Source: Astropecten irregularis
Taxonomy: Eukaryota > Echinodermata > Asteroidea > Paxillosida > Astropectinidae
DNA: 64,000 nt
Reading direction: 5' to 3'
NCBI GenBank assembly: GCA_963971285.1
Contig: OZ020265.1
Location: 5,496,270 to 5,560,269 of the forward strand
In this document: positions 22,573 to 33,600 of the stretch, piece by piece
Numbering within the stretch: the first letter of the stretch is position 1
How the letters are laid out: every line of letters begins with the position of its first letter
Program-made: the position numbers and the translations under genes
Notes under the pieces: generated by a model
What the model was told of the DNA's origin: nothing
Seen by the model: the letters and a program-made list of their open reading frames with translations, nothing else
Database searches by the model: none

Positions 22573-23611
22573 GGGACTTTTCTCCTCTCCAATGTGGAAT
22601 GGAGCAGGTATTTCATCCTTAAAGCTGCTGGATAGGTTGCGGAACAAACAGTGGCGTCACCAGACTTTTGAGTCGGGGGGGGGGGGGGGGGCACAAGCAA
22701 TTGTTGGGGGCACCAAGTTTGAGCGTGGTCGCCGTCCAATATATATATTTTTTTTTTTCACCAACCCAAATCTCAAATGGGGGGCGAGGGCACGCGGGGG
22801 CACGCGGGGGCACGCGGTTTTTCGGGGGGGGGGGGGGGGGGGCACGTGCCCCCTGCCCAACCCCCCCCCCCCCCCCCCCTTGGCGACGCCACTGAGAACA
22901 AAGCACTTCACTTACTCAGGATTGATGAGCCTCTCAAGTTTGACATGACATGTTCCACTGAGTCACAGGAGAAATGTTTCATCACTTTGTGTTTTTTAAC
23001 CGTCATTTCTTCCTGAAACCATCCATTGAGCTAGCTGATATTTTACCCCCTTGTGCACCTAGTCTGTGAGAGATATACAAAATCTTAACTGACTAGACTT
23101 CCATACTGTGTACGTATTCCTAGATCAAAAACTGAACTCCTACATACGAAGGACAAGTCGACTGTGGAACGTCTGCTTTTCCTGCCTCTGCAGATGTGTC
23201 TGCCTTTGAGACAAAAGTGAATGCTTTCCTCATCGGTCAGATGTTCTAAAACATCTCTCCAGTTCTATTTTAGCTGTTTATCTGGTGGTCATGGTTTAGT
23301 TAGGGTAGCTTAATGGCTGGCTAGGAAATGGTGACCTGCGAATTTGACAGCCTACGGGGCACGGGCCCATAAAGTGTGGATGAACGGCACGCCTAGTCAG
23401 GTTGCGTTTTTTTATTTTTCCTGATGGGCATTATAGTGATGGGGTTACCAACACCATGACCACCAAATGAATCATGTTCTTTTTATGCTGTTCTTTTGCT
23501 CCACTTTTCAGATTTGTATTGCAACTTCCTTCAAGCATTATGCTTTGGGCCACTTTTCATCTTTAGTGATGTTTTCATCAGGTCCCAGAATCCAAGTAAA
23601 AACAAAAACAA
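22573..23611. mobile_element. Insertion interrupting the left foldback arm
   Basis: The right arm reads continuously through the point where the left arm breaks (ctctccaag, then gcataaaaaac), so this block is a later insertion. It contains the hAT-like MITE at 22649-22894. Near 23125-23248 is a short open stretch resembling the C-terminal tail of a retroelement reverse transcriptase (segment ADVSAFETKVNAFL), too short to assign firmly. Confidence 0.5.
22649..22894. mobile_element. hAT-like MITE with poly-G/poly-C interior
   Basis: 246 bp with 14-bp inverted ends (CAGTGGCGTCACCA and TGGCGACGCCACTG). Flanks ggaacaaa and agaacaaa fit an 8-bp duplication with one mismatch, the hAT hallmark. The interior carries uninterrupted G and C runs of about 15-20 bases and three direct GGGGGCACGC repeats. 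It cannot encode a protein. Confidence 0.75.
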
Positions 23612-23789
23612 AAGTAGCATAAAAAACGGATCGAACGCTTTTGCAAAATGCGCTTTTTTATACCTTTCTGTTAACAGACAAGCAGATGACACGTTTTGGT
23701 AAAATGCAGTTTTCTGCTTCCTGCTACCAGAAAAGTAAGTGTTACTTTTTATCCGAAACTTGCGGTACAAAAGTAGACATCTGCATTTT

Positions 23790-23975
23790 CACTTTTCTCA
23801 CTACCAGTACCAGTAAAGCAGATTGGACGTTTTTGATAAATCCACTCTTTTGTTTGTCTGCTTTCCAATAAAGCAGATTGAACGATTGTGCAGTGATTCA
23901 AAAGTGGTCATATGCTTTTCTGCTAGCAGAATCGTAGAAATAAACGTGGATAGATCCACTTTTCTGCTTTTTCCA
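23790..23975. repeat. Short tandem motif block in the foldback centre
   Basis: The motif AAGCAGATTGAACG and its variant AAGCAGATTGGACG repeat at intervals of about 60 bp, with TCCACTTTTCTGCTT-like pieces between. Related motifs lie inverted at 24170-24300. Confidence 0.5.
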
Positions 23976-25628
23976 ACAGGACAAAATGTAGGTTCGTTCA
24001 CAGCTTTTAATCATTCTCACACAGGAAATACAGATAAGCTTCAGGACTTTAAAAGCGACGTTTGTTTTTGAATGGAAGTATTTTGAGGTTATAATATTAG
24101 GTTACTGTTTGGAAGGCAGATACTTCTCAATTGGGCCCCTTCTAAGGGCCACTTTTAAACCACTGGCCCACAAGCGTTCAATCTGCTTTCTTGAAAGACA
24201 GAAAAGAAAACAAAGTGGATTTGCCAAAACGTGTCATCTGCTTTTCTGTTAACAGAAAGGTATAGAAAAGCGCCTTTTGCAAAAGCGTTCGATGTGTTTT
24301 TTATGCTTCTTGGAGAGGAAAAAAGTAGATGTCCACTTTTGAACCTCCATATTCGATCACGGGACGGTACTTGGATATTTCATACTTCATAGTTTGTTTC
24401 AGGGCGGCGTCACAGATTTGAGAATCGTTATCCAGCGGTCTTCAGTCTCAGACGTCTTCAGTCTCAGAAAGTTTCCACTCTCCTTTTTTGGGGGGAGGGG
24501 GGGGGGGGTAAAGACTGGACCATTTTCTCTTGCGTGGCACTTTTCATCATTTCGCGGCATTTTCCCGAAATACCATCAAATTACCGTTTGCGTTCAATGC
24601 GTTGCATGTGTATACATACATAATTAACATTAACGTGTAAATCAGTGCTGTGATGCAACTTTTAAGTCTTATCTACAAACCCCAAGAAAAATCATGTCTT
24701 AAATTGTGGATTTGTTGTCAGAGGTCACTAAATAAACATTTGCAAAAGGAATTATGGTTGTACACAAAAGTGTGAATAAATCGCTTATTTGCCATTAATT
24801 AGTGATGGTCTTAATTAGAAACCCCAAACATTTGTATGTCTTAAATTTCATTTTTATTCATGTGGAGTAATGTTTTATCCATAGCTGTAATCGAAATGGA
24901 TGTACGGACTCTTTTTTTATAAGTTCAATTTTAAGGTCCTAATAGGCCTATACCCTGGGTCCAAACACCCCATCTTATGTACAAACACCCCATTATTATC
25001 TACGAACACCCCCATCTTATCTACAAACCCCAGGAAAAATCATGTCTTAAATTGTGGATTTGTTGTCAGAGGCCACTAAATGATCATTTGCAAAAGGAAT
25101 TTTGGTTGTACTCAAAAGTGTGAATAAATCGCTAATTGGCCGTTAATTAGTTATGGTCTTAATTAGAAACCCCAGACATTTGTATGTCTTAAATTACATT
25201 TTTATTCATCTAGAGTAATGTTTTATCTATAGCTGTTATCAAAATTGATGTACAGACTCTTTTTATAAGTTCAATTTTGAAGGACCCAATGGGTCCAAAC
25301 ACCCCATGCCTTATGTACAAAACCCCCATATTATCTACAAACACCCCCGTCTTATCTACAAACCCCAGGAAAAATCATGTCTTAAATTGTGGATTTGTTG
25401 TCAGAGGTCACTAAATGATCATTTGCAAAAGGAATTTTGGTTGTACTCAAAAGTTTGAATAAATCGATATTTGGGGCAACTTTGGTGCCCCAGGGGGCCC
25501 AAAGCCCAGGGGTGTGCAACTTAAGACGCCCCATTCTCTCATTCGTACATTAAATCCAATAGAAATATGCACTCAAACCTTTTGTACTCAACATTATGAT
25601 TAAAACCCACCTAGCTCTCCAACTATAT

Positions 25629-28226
25629 GTGTTGCGTCTGGCCAGATGAAAGGGGCTACCTGTACATTTTATAGATGTTGTGGCGCATCCGGGAAGGGTG
25701 GGGGGGGGGGTGTTGGAAGCATGATGGGTATAGGCATGTGCAAATCCTATTATGCGTGGATATCTCAACAGTAATGAAAATTCTAAATAACTTCATAGGG
25801 CCCTTGGGTTTTTACGTGTTGGAATTGTGCTTAAAACAAACGTTTACATGGTGTTCTTGAGGTGAAGGATATGCAGGATGGTAAGAATGTGGATAAGATA
25901 TCCCTCCCCGCCAGAGACCAATAAAAGACAATGACACCATGGACCGTGTGTTGAGTGGCCTGACATAAGAGTAACGTTTATATTTGGGAAAAGTCTGTTG
26001 ACCTCCGAAGTATTATACAGTATTTAAGATAATTATTATTTTTGTTATCAATGAGGGTCCAAACGTGAAGCATTTGTGGAGGAGTACATGTATGATCCAG
26101 CAGGAAGTATACTTCCCTCGCAATGGCGATTGCTTCATTGACATTTAATTATGTATGTCCTCACTCACAAGTGAAGCAAGTATGGGAGCAAGGTAACAAC
26201 CTCTCGAGAGGAGTATAGGGGGAAGTGTCGTGGCAGTATTGGTATGCCCTTATAGGTACACTCCCCTGAAGAGTGTACCTATAAGGGCAATGTGAACATC
26301 AGAATTCTGCACCAGATGCATGCGTATTTACTGTACGTTGTAAATTAATGACCCGAAATTTCCCGATATTTGAGTATCTTTGGCTTTATAAATCAACGTT
26401 TTCTCTAAGCATGACACAGGCTGCTAAATTTGGTACGAGATGAACACGTAGGGTAAAATAGCCATGATTCGGACACCTAAGCAATTTTGGATTATTTTGA
26501 CCTTCTTAATGTTTGTTTCTCTCAACTATTTTCACTTATGAACAACAAAGTGAAGTTATTATATCCAGGTTGATATTTTATGAAAGTTTTTTGTGTCCTT
26601 GAAATGAAATTGACTCGAAAAATAACCTTAATTTTAGCCATGATTCGGACACCCGGTCCATGATTCGGACACACATGAAAAAATGCTGAAAAAAACATGC
26701 CTTGCAAAATAAAATAATGTCTCATCAATGCAGTGGGCAAATTCTTAAGTTGCCACCATTTATTTTCCCAAAAAAGTGTCATTTGACTGCTCAGAACTCA
26801 AAAAAGAAAATTGGTGCATGGACACATCCAGGACTTATTTTCAGAGTTTTTGAAGGCAATGCCCTGATAAAAACGGGCCATTTCGGCCATATCGTGAAAT
26901 TGAACTCCATTCCGTCCGTGCGCTCCCGTGCGCACCACTCTAGTGTGTACAAAAGTCAATGGCGTAGATATTAGACTCCAGCCATTGACGAAATGAACGG
27001 CAGTCAATGGAGTGGAGTGTAAATTCGGGAGATGCCGGCATTTCTTCTAAAATGGAACATACACAAGCCACAAAATTATTTTGGCATATTTTTTAGCGAG
27101 TCTGGGGGCCTTGGTAGCATAAATCAATGGAGTGTCAGAAATCATGGCACATATACCTTGGCTTCTGGACAAGGAAATTTATGCAAGTTCAAATTGGCAA
27201 CGCAGCTCTCCATAATTTTGACCTTGATGGTATATTGATGAACAGAATATACCAGTTTCATAAAAAAAATCCTGTTAAATGTAATTAATTTTCTGTGTTT
27301 TTAAATAATGCATTCTCACAACCCTATTTTTAACAGGGCTCTTAAGTTAAGGATCACACTTTTTTTTAACTTGAGGCTGCACCCCAATTTCCTATCAGAA
27401 AATGTGACATTTTATAATAGGAATTGGATCATGTAAAGTATGTGGCACCGTTGTTTAGTCTAGTAATAGGCCCTAGTGCACCTATCGGAAAGAATTCCAC
27501 TGATGACCATAATTTGTGCACAACTCTATAGAACCAACAGAGGGCGTTTTGAGCAAACTGGCTTATTTGTACAGTTTGTGGGTAAAAGAACCCTGTAAAA
27601 CTCACTTTTCAGATATTCTACGCAAGTTTTCCACACCTGAAATTGAGGTTTATCATAATTTGTATCCAATAAGTTAACTCTTGGAGGATATAATCCTTTT
27701 TCCGTAATGGTGATCAGTGGAATTCTTTCCCATTTGCATTTGCACATTTCCGAGCATCCGAATGCTTCCGAAAACGTTGCTTCCGAAGACCTGCCGAAGA
27801 TGACGTTCGTTGTGACGTCACAGGTCATTTAAATAAAGTAATAAAATCCACTTTTTGGCTCAGGTATATACTGTTTCGTATGTTTTTCAGCGTTTCCAAC
27901 CCTCTTGAAACCATTCTAAGGCGTTCCATGCGATACAATGTCAAAATGTTGACTACAACATACATATCTGGGGCATTTTTGGTCATTACCGGATTTTTTT
28001 CTACGAAAGTAATTAAGAGTGTTCTGATAAAGCCCTAGTCGTGTGCAGCGCCACCTACCGGTGGTTCCGGGAACATTGCGTCTAGGTGTCTGTGCTTGAT
28101 TCATGTATTGTGGGATTGCTAGCTGGAGATCATTGTGGGGTTGCTGCTCGTGAAGAATTTCAGCAATTTTGACGTAAGTAGATGGGACATTTCATCACGT
28201 TTTGTACATAAAATAGTGTAGATATT
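25629..28226. other. Long non-coding stretch, few landmarks
   Basis: No convincing exon on either strand. Landmarks are a perfect hairpin at 26245-26289, three copies of CCATGATTCGGACAC (about 26462, 26638, 26660), and inverted GGAAAGAATTCCACTGAT near 27487 and 27713 that may bound a small degraded MITE. Confidence 0.5.
26245..26289. repeat. Perfect 19-bp hairpin
   Basis: TGCCCTTATAGGTACACTC, loop CCCTGAA, then the exact complement GAGTGTACCTATAAGGGCA. There are no mismatches and no duplicate elsewhere in the window. Confidence 0.8.
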
Positions 28227-28234
28227 CCCATTTT

Positions 28235-28864
28235 GGGGTTAGTGTAGTTTACACCACTCGTATTATTTTCAGTATTTATTTAGCTTCTACCATAAACTAA
28301 CTCACCTGAATACGTTACTTGTGGTGTCCTCTTCAATGTCTGCAAGCTTAAATTTGTGGAAAGAGGGCAGGGCTTTGATTTTTGAGGGAAATTATGGGGT
28401 AAAACGGTATAAAGACGATGCGACATATTTTGCAGACGAAATGCTTAGCTTAGCTGTAGAAAGTCTGGTTTCCGCCCTTATTTCGATGAGCCTTGATGTG
28501 TTGGGTCTGGTACCAGACTAACTGGACCAGATCATCGGTGATTGGCTGCTGAAAAAGTTGCCTGGTAAATCCCGCTTTGTGATTGGTCGAGAGTGTCATA
28601 GACTTTACCAGAGGGAGTAAGATTATTATTTTGCACAGGTAGTTTGTGTCAAAATGGCGTAAACGCGACTGAAAAGCTGTGTTCAACTTCGCAATAATTG
28701 GGTAAGGAAACCTTCTTTTTTCACTGGAATATTGCCGAAATATGTTCATTTTTGGGTTTACAGGACCCATGAATATTTGCTTTAAGTAACAAATCTCATT
28801 TTGGAACTGTAGAAGCTAAATAAATACTGAAAATAATACGAGTGGTGTAAACTACACTAACCCC
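28235..28864. mobile_element. hAT-type MITE with exact 8-bp target duplication
   Basis: 630 bp with inverted ends of about 54 bp beginning GGGGTTAGTGTAGTTTACAC. Flanked on both sides by CCCATTTT (28227-28234 and 28865-28872), an 8-bp duplication. No transposase ORF inside. hAT is inferred from the duplication length; the terminal bases are not the usual CAG type. Confidence 0.85.
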
Positions 28865-28872
28865 CCCATTTT

Positions 28873-30195
28873 AGTATTTTCACGTGCAAAGGTTTTGTAA
28901 AAAACATTTTAGCTTGGAAATTAAACAGGGAAATTCAATCATAGCCCACAGCTACAGACGTTTCCATGTGCTTTGCTAGGCTTACAATACATTACTACAT
29001 AACATAGATAGGCTTGTGTACAGTAGTATGGTATCACCATGTGATTCTCTTCCACTTCTTATATTTTCTTCATCACAAGTTCTTTTGTACTCAAATTTAC
29101 TGCCATGGCACTTTGCTATTTTGTGACAAATGAGATATGGGTTATGGACAACATTATTAAATTGTGCATGGAATTTCAAATAGAGTTACACTATGGGTTT
29201 TATTTGACAGATCATTGGGCACTCCTTTACGATGAGTTAGAGATTGCTTTTGTTAGGTTTAACATTGTAAAGAAAAACTGGCCTTGTAGGATTTATCTCT
29301 ATTAGTTTGAGGCTACACGAAGAATTTTCAGGTAGGCCTAAATGCATCTTTTGATTGTTTTTGTTTGTTTGTTTGTTTTTGTGGTTTTTTTTGGGGGGGG
29401 GATCCGGAGGGCAGTGGGTCAGTGGATATTTAGCCATCGCCAGACAAAATTAAGTTAAAACGATAAAATATGTATTTTACCAGATTGGTCCTGAACATGC
29501 ACAGTGACTGCTTTTTGGGACTTAATCATTATTGCGATGACAAATTTGTCTGGTTCCCCACCAATATTGTTCACAAGATCAAGAGATACGAGATAGATAC
29601 GAGACCATTATTACAATTCCAAGCTTACGTATGTATTTCGCTTAAAAAAATCCCCCAGAGCCAAGAATCAGAAAAGGAAAATGCTATACTTTAATTAATA
29701 ATTTAATAATATACTATAATTATATGTTGGATTCAATTTAAAACAATAAATATTTAATTTTGTTGGACAAATAAAGGCTGTGAACTGTCAGTGACTGCCA
29801 CTCATAATGTACACACGTTATCCACTAGGCCACAGGTTTTGCACGAAATAATTACAAAGTAGGCCTACTCTTATAGTTATACAAGCCAAAAAGGGCTCCG
29901 TACCATCTAGCTGGCTAAATATTGGCTTTCTCCTTTTACCTGTCACAAAAAAATAACAGGTCTATCATATTTGGGTCCTCTCATTTGATTTCCGAAGATA
30001 ATTAAATTTAGAAAAATTAAGTGCAAGGTTCATGATATGGGGGATGCATGAGGGATGACAGTTATCTAGACCTTTTCCATTAACCCACAATCCTGTAGCA
30101 TTCTTCCAAACAATGGTTGGCTTGGGAGAATATTGTAGTCTCAAAAGTAAATCGTTGTTTCTTTTTTTTTCTTTTTAATTAATCCCGTAGTGTGT
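28873..30195. other. AT-rich non-coding stretch
   Basis: No exon, TIR element or long repeat recognised. A T-rich then G-rich run lies at 29347-29400. Several short ORFs are present but have no protein-like features. Confidence 0.5.
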
Positions 30196-30203
30196 GTCGT
30201 AAC

Positions 30204-30592
30204 TAAGGCTGTAGTTTGTATCTGGTTAACCGGTTAACCGACCGTTCAAGCGGGTAACCGGGTATATTTTCCCAGTTAGGTTAATCGAAAAGTGTTTATT
30301 TTAAGGGCCTTTTCTTTCTGAAACATATGAAGCACTTCTAGAGCACAAAATAATCATTTGAAGATTGGACCAGCAGGCTTATACAAAGCAAAAGCCAGAC
30401 ATTTTGCTACACACATGTGTGTCTACCACTGCCAAATGTCATGACAAAAATAATGTTGTCAACCAATTTCCTAAAACAAAAGACCCAAACTTACTATTTC
30501 TTTGTTTTCTTTGTTTTGAGGGTAATCGTAACCGTAACCGAAAAAACAGACGGGTAACCGGTTACAAAATTATCCGTAAACTTACAGCCCTA
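30204..30592. mobile_element. hAT-type MITE just upstream of the recombinase-like gene
   Basis: 389 bp. The ends TAAGGCTGTAG and TTACAGCCCTA with inner AACCGG motifs are a common hAT terminal pattern. Exact 8-bp target duplications GTCGTAAC lie at 30196-30203 and 30593-30600. It sits 74 bp from the predicted start codon of the next gene. Confidence 0.9.
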
Positions 30593-30665
30593 GTCGTAAC
30601 TTAAAACTCTGTCAATAAAATGAAAGCACATAATGCAAACTTGTATTCTCTTACATAGATCCACC

Positions 30666-33600
30666 ATGAAGAAGAGTAAATCGACTCATACTGACATGAA
30701 CGTGTATGGTAAAAGTCCATCATTTCAAGGTGAGCTAAAAAATGCATCAATTGTATCTAGAGAAATATTCATACGTGTTATAACATGTGTAGAGGTTATA
30801 GGTCACAAGTGCCCACACACAAATGGGTGCTTAACACAAGTATGTAAAGTTGCCCCCCTTAGGTGATAATTTTTGCTATATCTTGCTAGGAAATTCCAGA
30901 CAAGGTCAGTGGCACACATGTAAAAAAGAAAATTCCCCGGTAGGAGCCAAAAATAAAAGTCGGTCGGAAATGAGAACCATATAATTAAATAGGGATGCCC
31001 TTTAATATGCAAAATGCACTACGAACACATCATACAAAATGTCGATATGGACACATCAGCTTATGGCCTGCTCAGTTACCCTAGCTTATTTTGAACACAC
31101 CAAATGTCATTTTGTATTCAAACAAATATTGAGTGGGTTTCAATTGGGAGGAATATTATCGCTCAGTAAAATCCAGCCTGTACCATTTCAGTAAGCTTGG
31201 CCTTGTAAAACATGTAAAATGGTATACATTCCAAATTTTACCGAGTGATAATATTCCTCTCATTCCACTCTGACTACGTGTCTGAGCTACTCAATATTTT
31301 GTATAATAACACATGTTTGGAGTAGGTGTGAAAAATGCACTATTATACAAATAAATGTACATTTCTTTTGTTAAACTGTTAGGTGCACACGCATTAACTG
31401 AATAAGTTCTTAATTTAGAATTGCATGTTTATGAATACAGTTGGTGATACAGTGTGGGTGCGAGTGGAAGGCATTATGTGGCCAGGAAAAATTGAAGCCT
31501 TTGAGAGCCGGGGACGACGGTGCACCTGTGGATTTTTCAATGAAGACTCTATGTAAGTATAATGCTTCTTTACATAGGCCTATAGAAACGAGCAGGACCA
31601 AATATTGTAAAGTTTATGCATTTCAAATATTAAGAAGAAACAAAATTTTTTGAAAACCTTAAAATGAAACCAAAATTATAAACAATAAGCCTATACATGT
31701 ACATGTAGATGTTTATGTGATCTTTGAGTTAATCATGCATTTAAATGGGACAAATAATTTACAAAACATCAGAAATACCTCAGCGCTTGATTACATGTAC
31801 ATGTGGCCAAACATTTTTTTCGTCATTGGCTGCTTCCTGTTTACTATTGCAGACATGTCAGACATAATGGTCAGGTGTCACCCTTTGTGAAATTACCAGA
31901 TTCTTTCAATGATATTTAAAATATTTTCTCAACATTTCCAAAATTATATGCAGTCACATGACTCAAACCTGCTCGTTTTTGCCAAGCTTGAAAGTCTGGA
32001 AGACTGAAAAAAAAACAGGACATATTTTCATAATGTAGTTTATAAACAAGATGCTTCTCAATCCCACACAGAGTCAAAACTGTAGTGAGCAGCATAAAGA
32101 AATTTGGTCCAAATGATCAAATTCTTATTGAAGGCGGTAAAGGTACATGTAATATCAACAAGATTGTGTTGATAATTTTGTCACTTCGTGTTAATATGTT
32201 ATTATTTGAAATCCAAGTTGAATAGTTTGATTTCTTTTAAATTTCCATGTTTGCAATTTTTTAATCCATTGTTACAGTTATTGTTCTATCATTTACAATG
32301 CACTGTATTGCCATTAGAAAGACTTTTACATGTACATGTACGTATGTTCATTTTTTATATGCACCTGTACATAGATGTACATTCATGTAGATGTCCTTCT
32401 ATATTAAATTTCAAAACTTGATTTCATGTTCATTTTCAAGTTAAAAAAATGCATAGCCATTTTGAAAATTAAACAGCCAGAGCACATTATGACTGTTCAA
32501 AGAGATTAAGTCCGTTAAAAATCATGATTTCCTGAAATTAAAACAAATTTCATGATTTCAATCAGGGCTGTTTGATGTAAAATCAGGTGGCTTTTAATTT
32601 TTATATATTTTTGGTCTTTGTTATGAGTCACCAAAAAAGAATTATTCATCATAATTTTCTGCGCAGCGTTGATTACAATTGTGATTAAGGTATTTTTGTT
32701 CAAGTCTTGTAGGAGTAATCCATAAAGTTATGTTCATATTGAATGTATTCAGTAACCATCTGCCAAGTTTTGTTTATTTGGCATGGTATTTGTACATTTT
32801 GAAATTCCCACAGGGGCCACAGATTTTTTTATTTTTTTTTATTTTTTAATAATATTTTCTGAAAAAAGACAAATTAGCCCTCTCAAAGCGTTCACTATTT
32901 GAGGAATATTTGAAATTATGGAACACAGAACATGGATATTGAAGACAGATTTGCCCCATTTGTGTTCAAATAGCCAAGTTTTTACATGGTAGCACTTAAA
33001 TACATGTAACTACAAAGAACAAAACAGTAAGAAACTTTTGTTCTTATTAGTCACATAAGGGGCCACTCAAAATGTTCAATGTTTTTGAATTTCGACTTTT
33101 TTTTTAAAATGGTTTGACCCACACACCCACCCACCCACAATTTCAATTAACAAAGAAATGATTTCTCACCATGTACGTTGTACATATACATTTGATATAA
33201 ATTCAAATGCATGTAAAAATCTATAGGCCTAATGCAACACAGTATGACAAGGTGAAATCCTGATTCTTTGAAACTTTTGGACAGCATGCAAACAGGAAAC
33301 ACACACAAAACGCTCGTATGACGATGATGGATCTTTAATAATCAGGTTTTGCTCCGTCCAGAAACTCCGAAGATTTGCCGGTATATCGCACAGTTTGTCC
33401 ATAGGAGCGATGTTGATATTTACGACCGCGATCGATCGCGCAGGCAGGTAGTCTTGGTTCACGACTATGTTATATCACTCGAATGTACGAACCGATTACC
33501 CGCACTGACCCGCACGCACGTACATGTACCTAAAGGCCTCTCTGAAACATAGAGGTCCATGCTTACGTGGGTGCAGATCAGCCATACGTACATGTACGTG

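Larger units (their letters stand above)
21249..25625. mobile_element. Foldback-type element with 1.4-kb inverted arms
   Basis: TAGTTGGAGAGCTAGGTGGG at 21249 is exactly inverted at 25625. The left arm runs 21249-22572, is interrupted by about 1.04 kb, and resumes at 23612-23705; the right arm runs 25625-24222. Flanking TAT on both sides could be a 3-bp target duplication, which is weak evidence. Each arm holds two to three direct copies of a block of about 340 bp (starting cgatttattcaaacttttga and containing ttcctggggtttgtagataa). No transposase was seen, so it is non-autonomous. Confidence 0.75.

Noticed and set aside
23125-23250. Reverse-transcriptase C-terminal tail
   Set aside because: Only about 25 residues of weak resemblance with a frame break; not enough to call a retroelement.
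27526-27828. 100-codon minus-strand ORF
   Set aside because: No recognisable domain or splice context, and it overlaps inverted ends of a likely degraded MITE.
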